Source of the DNA: JALOOE01 sp964423545
GTDB lineage: Bacteria > Chloroflexota > Anaerolineae > CG2-30-64-16
Length of the DNA: 12,219 nt
Direction: 5' to 3'
NCBI GenBank assembly: GCA_964423545.1
Contig: CAYRFV010000172.1
Coordinates: 1-12,219, forward strand
This document shows, piece after piece, positions 1 to 6,299 of this stretch. Each line of letters starts with the position of its first letter. The first letter of the stretch is position 1. The translations under genes were made by a program, and so were the position numbers. The notes beneath the pieces are model-generated. The model searched no databases, was not told the origin of the DNA, and saw only the letters and a program-made list of their open reading frames with translations.

Positions 1-336
1 AATTTGCTCGACGTGGTCAAACTGGCAGGCGTAGGCGCGGCGCTTCAGCCCGAACGCGTGCATGGACTGGTCCTGGGGGAGAACGTGATGGACTACTACA
101 TCACGCCCGAGGGCGCCTGGGTGGTGGTCATCTCAGACTACAATCGCATTGCGGCGGAGAAGGAGCAGCTCTTTGCGCAGCGCCCCCTGGCGTCGTTCAA
201 CGTGAGCACAGGCGACCCCGGAGCTGGCTGTGCTCCGCCTCCGACCCCTCCGCCCACCTTCACGCCGGCCCCAAGCCCACCGTCGACGCCAACCGCAACC
301 TTCACGCCGACCGTGTCCGGCGCTCCGTCTTCGTGA
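1..336 (+). CDS. C-terminal fragment of an exported protein, probably LytR-CpsA-Psr (LCP) family
   Basis: The frame is open from the first base and ends in TGA at 334-336, so only the last 111 residues are visible and the true start lies upstream. The first ~65 residues (LDVVKLAGVGAALQPERVHG, then VMDYYITPEGAWVVVI) resemble the end of an LCP domain as found in Chloroflexota, where a 'P-x-x-I/V-x-G' strand and a 'TTPxGxxVLxP'-like strand close the fold. LCP enzymes transfer glycopolymers to the cell wall or act on other envelope substrates outside the membrane. The last ~35 residues are a Pro/Thr/Ser-rich tail (PPPTPPPTFTPAPSPPSTPT), typical of a disordered extracellular segment. The catalytic Arg/Asp residues of LCP enzymes would lie upstream, so the family call rests on weak similarity. 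It converges with the methyltransferase gene across a 54-bp gap. Confidence 0.55.
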   Translation, partial: NLLDVVKLAGVGAALQPERVHGLVLGENVMDYYITPEGAWVVVISDYNRIAAEKEQLFAQRPLASFNVSTGDPGAGCAPPPTPPPTFTPAPSPPSTPTATFTPTVSGAPSS

Positions 337-390
337 GCCCCGATCGCGCGCGACCGGTGCCGCAGCCGCCTCTCAGAGCAGGGGCGTCCG

Positions 391-1161
391 TCAGCCGCGC
401 CGGCGTGCCACGAGGATGATCCGATCGCTGTGACTCTCGAAGGGCGAGAGATCCCAGCCGCCGTACACCGCTTCCATGACGTAGCCCGCCTTCTCCAGGA
501 GCAGCTCAGCTTCATACCGCCCCATGTAGTGGATGTCGTAGGGCGCCACCGTGCGGCGCACCGCGCCATCCGGGGCAATCTCATCGTAGAGCATCGTCAC
601 GTGGAGGATCTGAGCGGCCTGATCGACAGTGCAAGTGACGAACTTCGTCACGGTGGTCTGGCCTTCTGGATCGGTCCACGTCCGGTCCCATACCATTCGT
701 CCGTCTTGCTCGGCCAGGTGTCGCACGTCGGGCAGGAAGATGTCCAGCAGCAGCAGGCCGCGCGCCGAGAGATGCTGGCGCCAGTGCCGCAACGCGCGCA
801 CCTGGTCGTCGATGGTGAGCAGGTGCAGGAATGTGTTCATGACGCAGAAGGCGAAGCGATACGGCCCGCCCAGCGGCGCTGACGCATAGTCGCCCTCAAT
901 CAGCGTCACCCGGTGCGCCAGGTCCGACACCGCCAACTTATCGTGCGCCCTCTGCATCATGGCAGCGCTGCTATCCACCCCGGTCACAGCGTAGCCGGCG
1001 CGCGCCAGGGGGAACAACAGCCGCCCCGTGCCACATCCCAACTCCAGGAGCGGTCCGCCCGTGCGCTGCGCATAGGCCTGTAACGCCGCCAGATCCTCAC
1101 TGTAGTCGGCATACTCTGCGTCGAAAAAACGAGCGATGCGGTTCATGGTGATTGTGAGCAC
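391..1161 (-). CDS. class I SAM-dependent methyltransferase
   Basis: A 256-residue Rossmann-fold methyltransferase, probably cytosolic, with unknown substrate. Motif I is LLELGCGTG at residues 38-46. The acidic residue that binds the SAM ribose is D63 in VTGVDSS, followed by AMMQRA. A GDYASAPL segment (from ~90) matches motif III, and FAFCVMNTFLHLL (103-115) matches motif IV. LLLLDIFLP (136-144) fits the post-IV strand. The C-terminal part (YDIHYMGRYEAELLLEKAGY) is typical of the Methyltransf_25/11-like families acting on small molecules. I chose the GTG start at 1161 because GGAGG (plus-strand 1168-1172) sits 6 nt upstream. The ATG five codons further in (1146) would have a spacing of about 21 nt. 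The gene stands alone on the minus strand, facing away from the metallopeptidase gene. The fold is sure; the substrate cannot be read from the sequence. Confidence 0.9.
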   Translation of the reverse strand: MLTITMNRIARFFDAEYADYSEDLAALQAYAQRTGGPLLELGCGTGRLLFPLARAGYAVTGVDSSAAMMQRAHDKLAVSDLAHRVTLIEGDYASAPLGGPYRFAFCVMNTFLHLLTIDDQVRALRHWRQHLSARGLLLLDIFLPDVRHLAEQDGRMVWDRTWTDPEGQTTVTKFVTCTVDQAAQILHVTMLYDEIAPDGAVRRTVAPYDIHYMGRYEAELLLEKAGYVMEAVYGGWDLSPFESHSDRIILVARRRG

Positions 1162-1167
1162 GGCCCC

Positions 1168-1172
1168 CCTCC
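1168..1172 (-). promoter_or_regulatory. Shine-Dalgarno site of the methyltransferase gene
   Basis: GGAGG on the minus strand lies 6 nt before the GTG at 1161-1159. It decides for GTG over the internal ATG at 1146. Confidence 0.7.
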
Positions 1173-1203
1173 GAATGCTGTCCGAACCGGCGGGCAGGCA
1201 CGT

Positions 1204-1232
1204 AGTCTAGCACAGGCGCAGGGTGTGCCCAA
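1204..1232 (-). promoter_or_regulatory. possible sigma-70 promoter for the methyltransferase
   Basis: On the minus strand TTGGGC (1232-1227) and TAGACT (1209-1204) are 17 bp apart. The hexamers match the consensus at 3/6 and 4/6, so this is a moderate candidate. The predicted transcript start near 1197 gives a leader of about 36 nt that contains the GGAGG site. Confidence 0.35.
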
Positions 1233-1251
1233 AACGAAAAAGGGGATGGTT

Positions 1252-1281
1252 TTGGGGCAATGCCGGGCGTCATGGTATCAT
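1252..1281 (+). promoter_or_regulatory. possible promoter giving a leaderless metallopeptidase mRNA
   Basis: TTGGGG (1252-1257) and TATCAT (1276-1281) are 18 bp apart. The expected transcript start, about 7 nt past the -10 box, falls on the A of the ATG at 1288, which has no Shine-Dalgarno sequence. A short inverted repeat (CATGGT 1271-1276, ACCATG 1285-1290) surrounds the -10 box; arms this short can arise by chance. Confidence 0.4.
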
Positions 1282-1287
1282 CTCACC

Positions 1288-1839
1288 ATGGTCGCAGATT
1301 CGGTCACCGATCCTCTTGTTCGCATCGTGCGCAGTGACCGCCGCCGTCGAACGATCTCTGCGCGTCTGGTGGAGGACGGCAAGGTGCTGGAGGTGTTGGC
1401 CCCTGCAGACGCGACCGACAGGGAGTTGGCGCCGATCATCGAGAAGCTCAAGGGCCGAGTCTTGCGCCAGGTCGAGCGCCGCGACACAGCCGATGATCAG
1501 GCGCTCGCACGACGGGCCAGCGAGCTGAACCGCCAGTTCTTTGACGGCAAACTGCGTTGGACGGAAATACGGTATGTGACCAACCAGCAGCACCGATATG
1601 GCAGTTGCACGCCTGCCACCGGGGCGATCCGCATTTCGCATCGGGTGGCGACGATGCCGGCCTGGGTGCGCGACTACATCATCGTGCATGAGCTCGCACA
1701 CCTGAGGGAGGCGAACCATGGGCCGCGCTTCTGGAAGCTGGTCGAGCGCTATCCCAGGGTCGAGCGAGCGCGCGGATACTTGATGTGTCTCGGCCTGGAA
1801 TCCGAAGGGGACGAACCGGGCGAGTCGGACGTGGAATAG
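1288..1839 (+). CDS. YgjP-like zinc metallopeptidase (DUF45/WLM, SprT-like fold)
   Basis: A predicted 183-residue cytosolic zinc-dependent metallopeptidase-like protein. The gluzincin-type HELAH motif is at residues 134-138 (zinc ligands H134 and H138, catalytic E135), with a third likely ligand H144 in ANHGPRFW. The family signature before it is also present: YGSCTPATGAIRISHRV (104-120), corresponding to the usual 'WGSCS...G.I.LN' strand. The N-terminal part (VRIVRSDRRRRTISARLVEDGKVLEVLAP) matches the 'R..R...I.V..DG.V.V..P' start of YgjP proteins. The E. coli YgjP family has no firmly established substrate. I chose the ATG at 1288 because family similarity begins right after it and a promoter just upstream suggests leaderless initiation. 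A GTG at 1225 would add 21 unrelated residues. The last ~12 residues are acidic. The family is sure; the start is less so. Confidence 0.88.
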   Translation: MVADSVTDPLVRIVRSDRRRRTISARLVEDGKVLEVLAPADATDRELAPIIEKLKGRVLRQVERRDTADDQALARRASELNRQFFDGKLRWTEIRYVTNQQHRYGSCTPATGAIRISHRVATMPAWVRDYIIVHELAHLREANHGPRFWKLVERYPRVERARGYLMCLGLESEGDEPGESDVE

Positions 1840-1861
1840 CACTGGACGGGGGCTGGGCGCT

Positions 1862-1891
1862 TTGACACCCAGCATGACCGTCGTGTACAAT
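1862..1891 (+). promoter_or_regulatory. near-consensus sigma-70 promoter of the DUF1385-mdh-pckG cluster
   Basis: TTGACA (1862-1867, 6/6) and TACAAT (1886-1891, 5/6) are separated by 18 bp. The transcript should start near 1898 and carry a leader of about 32 nt to the GTG at 1930. TGACAC (1863-1868) and GTGTCA (1893-1898) form a 6-bp inverted repeat bracketing the promoter. It could be an operator or chance. Confidence 0.75.
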
Positions 1892-1929
1892 AGTGTCACA
1901 ATCTGACTAGAGCGGATGCGGGGGAAACC

Positions 1930-2856
1930 GTGGCCAAGTTCTACTATGGTGGACAAGCGGTCATCGAAGGCGTGATGATGCGCGGGCGCAAGCGCATGGC
2001 AATCGCCGTGCGTGCGCCGAATGGGGAAATCGTCGTCCATGAGGAGCCGCTCACTGCGGCGATCTACACCAAACGGTGGGGGCAATGGCCGTTCATCCGT
2101 GGCCTCGGCATGCTCTGGGATGCCCTGGGTCTCGGCATGCGCGCTCTGCTCTGGTCGGCCGATGTGGCGGTCAAAGAGGAGGGTGCTGAAGACGTCAAGT
2201 TCACCGGTCCGGTGGCGTGGACGACCGTAGCGGTTTCGCTGTTGATTGCGATCTCGGTCTTCTTCTTGCTGCCGACCGCCGCGGCGAAGTGGCTCGCGCC
2301 GCAAGGGGTCAGCCCTTTGGCAGCCAGCGCCGTCGAGGGCGCGATCCGCCTGGCGCTCTTCCTGGTCTACCTGTGGGCGATCGGCTTCATGCCCGATATC
2401 CGCCGGGTGTTTGCCTACCATGGGGCGGAGCACAAGACCATCAACGCCTACGAGGCGGGTGTGCCGTTGACGCCGCAGAATGTGGCGGAATTTACCACGG
2501 CGCATACGCGCTGCGGCACCAGCTTCTTGCTTACGGTGATGGTCATCTCGATCATCGTCTTTGCGCCGTTTCACTTCGACAATCTGTTCTTACGATTGGG
2601 TTCGCGCCTGCTGCTCATTCCAGTGGTTGCTGCGATCGCCTATGAGTATATGCGGTTCACGGCGGCGCACGCTGGCAACTCGGTCGTGCGTGCTCTGATC
2701 CTGCCCGGCCTGCTGCTGCAGCGCCTGACGACGCGCGAGCCGGAGCCCGCGATGTTGGAGTGTGCCATTGCGGCGCTGAAACCGGTGCTGGCCGCCGACG
2801 GGATCGAGCTGTTGGCGGTGGAATCCCAACCCGTCCCCGCGGTCGTTGCGGCGTAG
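1930..2856 (+). CDS. DUF1385 family integral membrane protein (YqhQ-like)
   Basis: A 308-residue multi-pass membrane protein of the DUF1385/YqhQ family, whose biochemical role is not known to me. The family signatures are intact: YYGGQAVIEGVMMRG (5-19), FAYHGAEHKTINAYE (161-175), AHTRCGTSF (191-199), and near the C-terminus LLLQRLTTREP (261-271). The His/Glu/Cys-rich central motif is strongly conserved in the family and may bind a metal or ligand; that is inference. Hydrophobic segments lie at about 97-117, 138-156, 198-215 and 226-240. The start is GTG with a GGGGGA element 5-6 nt before it, and MAKFYYGGQAV matches the usual family N-terminus. It is the first gene after a strong promoter. 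The next gene begins 16 bp after its stop, so the two are probably co-transcribed. Confidence 0.93.
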   Translation: MAKFYYGGQAVIEGVMMRGRKRMAIAVRAPNGEIVVHEEPLTAAIYTKRWGQWPFIRGLGMLWDALGLGMRALLWSADVAVKEEGAEDVKFTGPVAWTTVAVSLLIAISVFFLLPTAAAKWLAPQGVSPLAASAVEGAIRLALFLVYLWAIGFMPDIRRVFAYHGAEHKTINAYEAGVPLTPQNVAEFTTAHTRCGTSFLLTVMVISIIVFAPFHFDNLFLRLGSRLLLIPVVAAIAYEYMRFTAAHAGNSVVRALILPGLLLQRLTTREPEPAMLECAIAALKPVLAADGIELLAVESQPVPAVVAA

Positions 2857-2872
2857 CTCAGGGAAACCTCTG

Positions 2873-3409
2873 ATGTCTGCCAGGCCCACAGTCGCCGTGC
2901 TCCGCACCCGGCCCGAATCGGTGTTGCAGGACTACGCCCGGCTGTTCGAGTCGGCCGGGGGACCGCAGGCGCTGGCGACCGGAACGACCACCATCCTGAA
3001 AGATCATATCTCCTGGCATTTTCCAATGCCTGCCGCCAACACGACGCCGTGGCAGCTCGAAGGTACGATCCTGGCGCTGCGCGCCGCAGGTTTCGCCGAC
3101 CCAGTCTGTGTGCAGAACCAGACGGTGGTGACGAATGCCTTCAAGGGCGAGGACCTGAATGGCTACGTGCCGGTTTTTCAGCGCTACGGTGTTCCGGCGC
3201 TTCACAACTTCCGCAAGCAAGATCAGAAGTTGCTCTTCCGCACACCGCTCGTGGTATTGCCCACCTTCGTCGGGGGAGCCGAACAAGACTACATGCACTG
3301 GCCGCTGAAGTTCAAACACGTGGCGGAAGCATGGGAGGCTGGGACCGCGTGGGGCCAGTTGTTCAACCAGTATCGGAAAGTGGGGAGCCTTGCGGCCATC
3401 GCGGCCTGA
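2873..3409 (+). CDS. short DUF362-like protein, possibly truncated or chimeric
   Basis: Encodes 178 residues. The N-terminal ~120 match a DUF362 subfamily as I remember it from Chloroflexota: TVAVLRTRPESVLQDYARL, then TTTILKDHISWHFPMPAANT with TPWQLEGTI, then VQNQTVVTNAFKGEDLNGYV and VFQRYGVPALHNF. Members I know of are more than twice as long, and after the 'NF' region they continue into the DUF362 core with a conserved 'VHLPTVKCH'-like segment. Here, after residue ~120, the protein runs into an unrelated-looking tail (PLVVLPTFVGGAEQDYMHWP to the end) that I cannot assign, and then stops. This could be a deletion that joined the head to a foreign or downstream tail, or a genuine short form. 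No frameshifted continuation is visible in the other frames. The start at ATG 2873 is preceded by AGGGA about 8 nt upstream. No signal peptide. Function unknown. Confidence 0.75.
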   Translation: MSARPTVAVLRTRPESVLQDYARLFESAGGPQALATGTTTILKDHISWHFPMPAANTTPWQLEGTILALRAAGFADPVCVQNQTVVTNAFKGEDLNGYVPVFQRYGVPALHNFRKQDQKLLFRTPLVVLPTFVGGAEQDYMHWPLKFKHVAEAWEAGTAWGQLFNQYRKVGSLAAIAA

Positions 3410-3488
3410 CGCGCGTCTGCTCCGGTTGGCTTGTGCCATCTCCGGCCAGGCGCATCGAGCGATCTACAAAGGAGGAAGGAGTGTTCTC

Positions 3489-4418
3489 ATGAGTAAAGTC
3501 AGCATCATCGGCGCCGGGTTTGTCGGTTCCACGATTGCACACTGGGCGATGGTTTCGGGCGGGTGCCAGGTCGTCCTGGTCGACATCGTTGAAGGACTGG
3601 CCAAGGGCAAAATCCTCGACCTGATCCAGGCCGGCCCCATTGCCGGACACTCGGTGAATGCGATCGGCAGCTCCGATTACGCAGACACCGCCGATTCGGA
3701 CCTGGTTATCATCACGGCCGGCGTACCGCGCAAGCCGGGCATGACCCGTGAGGATCTGGTGACGGTGAATGCCAACATCGTCGCCTCGGTGATCAACGAG
3801 GTGGTGCCACGGTCGCCGAATGCCATTCTGATCATCATGACTAATCCCCTCGACACCATGACCTACCTGGCTTACAAGCTGAGCGGGCTGCCGCGCGAGC
3901 GCGTCATCGGCCAGGCAGGGGTGCTGGACAGCGGCCGCATGCGCACCTTCATCGCCATGGAGACGGGGATCGACCCGGAAAACATCCACACGACCGTGCT
4001 CGGCGGCCACGGCGATGAGATGGTGCCGCTGGTGCGCTACTCCAACATCGCGGGCATGCCGTTGGCCTACTTCCTCAGCCAGGAGCAGATCGACCGTATC
4101 GTGGCTCGCACCAGGGATGGCGGCGCCGAGATCGTGCGATACCTCAAGACCGGCAGCGCGTACTATGCGCCGGGCGCTTCGGCGTGCAAGATGGCGCAGG
4201 CGATCATTAAGGATCAGCATCATATCTACCCCGCTTCGGTGTACCTGCAGGGCGAATACGGCATGAGCGATATCTGCTTCGGGGTTCCTGTGCTGCTCGG
4301 CAGCAGAGGAGCGGAGCGCATCCTGGAGCTGGACCTCAACGAGGAGGAGAAGGTCGCGATGCGCCGATCCGCCGACCTGATCCGAGGCACGATGAGCAGC
4401 CTTAAGGTCGGGAAGTAG
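3489..4418 (+). CDS. mdh: malate dehydrogenase (NAD-dependent, LDH-like type)
   Basis: A 309-residue cytosolic enzyme that interconverts malate and oxaloacetate with NAD(H). The dinucleotide-binding loop is GAGFVGS (8-14), with D32 at the end of the second strand selecting NAD. The substrate loop reads RKPGMTR (81-87): R81 and R87 bind the dicarboxylate, and M85 sits where lactate dehydrogenases carry Gln, so this is MDH rather than LDH. NPLD (109-112), the catalytic pair D147/H174 (VLDSGR, LGGHGDE) and R150 are all present. The length is normal for this MDH type. The ATG at 3489 follows AAAGGAGGAAGGAG (3468-3481). GGAGG itself is rather far away, but AAGGA at 3476-3480 is at a good spacing of 8. 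It is followed after 36 bp by pckG, the next enzyme from malate to PEP. Confidence 0.97.
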   Translation: MSKVSIIGAGFVGSTIAHWAMVSGGCQVVLVDIVEGLAKGKILDLIQAGPIAGHSVNAIGSSDYADTADSDLVIITAGVPRKPGMTREDLVTVNANIVASVINEVVPRSPNAILIIMTNPLDTMTYLAYKLSGLPRERVIGQAGVLDSGRMRTFIAMETGIDPENIHTTVLGGHGDEMVPLVRYSNIAGMPLAYFLSQEQIDRIVARTRDGGAEIVRYLKTGSAYYAPGASACKMAQAIIKDQHHIYPASVYLQGEYGMSDICFGVPVLLGSRGAERILELDLNEEEKVAMRRSADLIRGTMSSLKVGK

Positions 4419-4442
4419 CGGGACAGATTCGACAGCAAATTC

Positions 4443-4447
4443 AGGAG
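4443..4447 (+). promoter_or_regulatory. Shine-Dalgarno site of pckG
   Basis: AGGAG lies 7 nt before the GTG at 4455 and fixes that codon as the start. The mdh-pckG gap holds no obvious promoter or terminator, which supports co-transcription. Confidence 0.7.
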
Positions 4448-4454
4448 TACCCCG

Positions 4455-6245
4455 GTGACTTACGATGTCAAGAATCGCAAGCTGAGTGCGTGGGTCCAGG
4501 AAGTCACGGCGCTGTGTCGACCGGATCGGGTTCACTGGTGCGACGGCAGCCAGGCCGAATATGATCGGCTGATGGCTGGAATGGTTGAGTCTGGCGCCGC
4601 GACCCCTCTGCGGCAGCGTCCGAACAGCTTCCTCTTCCGGTCGGATCCCAGCGATGTCGCGCGCGCCGAAGCGCGCACCTTCATCAGCACGACCAACCGA
4701 GAGGATGCGGGTCCGACCAACAACTGGATTGCCGCAGAGGAGCTCAAGTCGGTCATGCGCAAGTACTTTGACGGGTGCATGTCGGGCCGCACGATGTACG
4801 TGATTCCTTTCTCCATGGGTCCGTTAGGCTCCCCGATGTCGAAGGTCGGCGTCGAAGTCACCGACAGCGCCTATGTCGTGTGCAACATGCACATCATGAC
4901 CCGGGTCGGTGCGTCGGTGATCGAGGCGCTGGGCGCCGATGGAGACTTTGTACCCTGCCTGCACTCCATCGGTGTACCGCTCGAACCGGGTGAGACGGAT
5001 GTTCTCTGGCCGTGTGCGCCGATGGAACAGAAGTTCATCAGCCATTTTCCGGAAGAGAACCTGATCTGGTCTTACGGCTCCGGTTACGGCGGGAATGCGC
5101 TCTTGGGCAAGAAGTGCTTCGCACTGCGGATCGCCTCTGCAATGGCCCGCCGTGAGGGTTGGATGGCGGAACATATGCTGATCCTGCGCTTGATCAGCCC
5201 GGAAGGGAGGCGCTTCCATATCGCGGCTGCATTCCCCTCGGCATGCGGCAAGACGAACCTCGCCATGCTCCAGCCAACGATCCTGGGTTGGAGAGCGGAA
5301 TGCCTGGGCGACGACATCGCCTGGATGAAGATTGGCCCTGACGGCCGGCTGTATGCCATCAATCCCGAAGCGGGCTTCTTCGGTGTGGCGCCGGGCACCT
5401 CCAAGCAGTCCAATCCGATGGCGATGGACACCGTGTGCGAGAATACGATCTTCACCAACTGCGCGCTGACCGATGAGGGCGACGTGTGGTGGGAGGGTAT
5501 GGGCGTGCCCGCCCCGGCGCATCTGATCGATTGGAAGGGACGGGACTGGGCGCCAGGCGGCAAGGAGCCTGCCGCCCACGCCAACGCTCGCTTCACTGCA
5601 CCGGCGCGCCAATGCCCGGTGATTAGCCCGGACTGGGAACGGCCGGAGGGTGTGCCGATCGACATCTTTGTCTTTGGCGGCCGGCGGGCCGGGGTCGTGC
5701 CGCTGGTGACGCAGGCGTTCGGTTGGGATCATGGGGTCTTCATGGGCGCGATCGCGTCCTCCGAGACGACCGCTGCAAACATCGGCGCGGTGGGCAATCT
5801 GCGCCGCGATCCGTTTGCCATGCAGCCGTTCTGCGGGTACAACATGGCCGATTACTTTCGGCATTGGCTCAACATGGGCGATCGACTGGGCGACAGGGCG
5901 CCGGCCATCTTCTATGTCAATTGGTTTCGCAAGGCGCCGGACGGCAAGTGGCTGTGGCCCGGCTACGGCGAGAACAGCCGCGTCCTTGAGTGGATGTGTG
6001 AACGCGTGGACGGCCGAGCCGGTGCGCAAGAAACGACGATCGGCTGGCTGCCCCAACCCGGCGACCTCAACCTGGATGGCCTGCAGATCGCACCGCAAGA
6101 CATGGCGGAGCTGCTGCGCGTGGACGCAGACGCCTGGCGTGCGGAGATCCCGGACATCGAAGCTCATTTCGCCCAGTTCGGCGATCGGCTGCCGGAGCGA
6201 TTGCGCGCCCAGGTGGTCGCGCTGCGTGCTCGGCTGGGGGCATGA
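4455..6245 (+). CDS. pckG: phosphoenolpyruvate carboxykinase (GTP)
   Basis: A 596-residue enzyme of the GTP-dependent PEPCK family (usual length ~600), cytosolic, converting oxaloacetate + GTP to PEP + CO2 + GDP; it is reversible. The nucleotide-binding P-loop is FPSACGKTNLAML (260-272, K266, T267), specific to the GTP class. The second kinase motif is ECLGDDIAWMKIG (282-294) with metal-binding D286 and D287. Also present are NREDAGPTNNW (81-91), GRTMYVIPFSMGPLGSP (111-127), YGSGYGGNALLGKKCFALR (207-225), VFGGRRAG and the PEPCK C-terminal segment with NWFRK. The start is GTG after AGGAG at 7 nt. Directly upstream lies mdh, so the pair can move carbon from malate to PEP. A strong hairpin begins 5 bp after the stop codon. 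Confidence 0.97.
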   Translation: MTYDVKNRKLSAWVQEVTALCRPDRVHWCDGSQAEYDRLMAGMVESGAATPLRQRPNSFLFRSDPSDVARAEARTFISTTNREDAGPTNNWIAAEELKSVMRKYFDGCMSGRTMYVIPFSMGPLGSPMSKVGVEVTDSAYVVCNMHIMTRVGASVIEALGADGDFVPCLHSIGVPLEPGETDVLWPCAPMEQKFISHFPEENLIWSYGSGYGGNALLGKKCFALRIASAMARREGWMAEHMLILRLISPEGRRFHIAAAFPSACGKTNLAMLQPTILGWRAECLGDDIAWMKIGPDGRLYAINPEAGFFGVAPGTSKQSNPMAMDTVCENTIFTNCALTDEGDVWWEGMGVPAPAHLIDWKGRDWAPGGKEPAAHANARFTAPARQCPVISPDWERPEGVPIDIFVFGGRRAGVVPLVTQAFGWDHGVFMGAIASSETTAANIGAVGNLRRDPFAMQPFCGYNMADYFRHWLNMGDRLGDRAPAIFYVNWFRKAPDGKWLWPGYGENSRVLEWMCERVDGRAGAQETTIGWLPQPGDLNLDGLQIAPQDMAELLRVDADAWRAEIPDIEAHFAQFGDRLPERLRAQVVALRARLGA

Positions 6246-6249
6246 ACAG

Positions 6250-6283
6250 CTGCTGCGGAGCAACCTGCCTTGCTCCGCAGCAG
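6250..6283 (+). terminator. perfect 14-bp hairpin after pckG (terminator or processing signal)
   Basis: CTGCTGCGGAGCAA (6250-6263) and TTGCTCCGCAGCAG (6270-6283) are exact reverse complements around a 6-nt loop (CCTGCC), 4 nt after the pckG stop. No T-run follows, so it is not a textbook Rho-independent terminator. It may be a non-canonical terminator, an mRNA 3'-end stabiliser, or an attenuator before the transporter gene. Confidence 0.6.
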
Positions 6284-6299
6284 TCAGATGTGCGAGCGC

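Noticed and set aside
1270..2574. 434-codon minus-strand open frame over the metallopeptidase and DUF1385 genes
   Set aside because: It runs antisense to two well-supported genes and their promoter, has a low-complexity charged product, and matches no family.
2848..2880. tRNA-like 5' end (GCGGCGTAGCTCAGGG)
   Set aside because: It coincides with the DUF1385 stop region. No anticodon arm, T-arm (GTTCGA-type) or acceptor partner follows.
3390..3488. Upstream extension of mdh by 33 codons
   Set aside because: The added residues are unlike any MDH N-terminus, and a good ribosome binding site lies between that start and the ATG at 3489.
3363..4535. 390-codon minus-strand open frame over mdh
   Set aside because: It is antisense to a fully intact malate dehydrogenase and its product is His/Asp/Arg-rich without domain signs.
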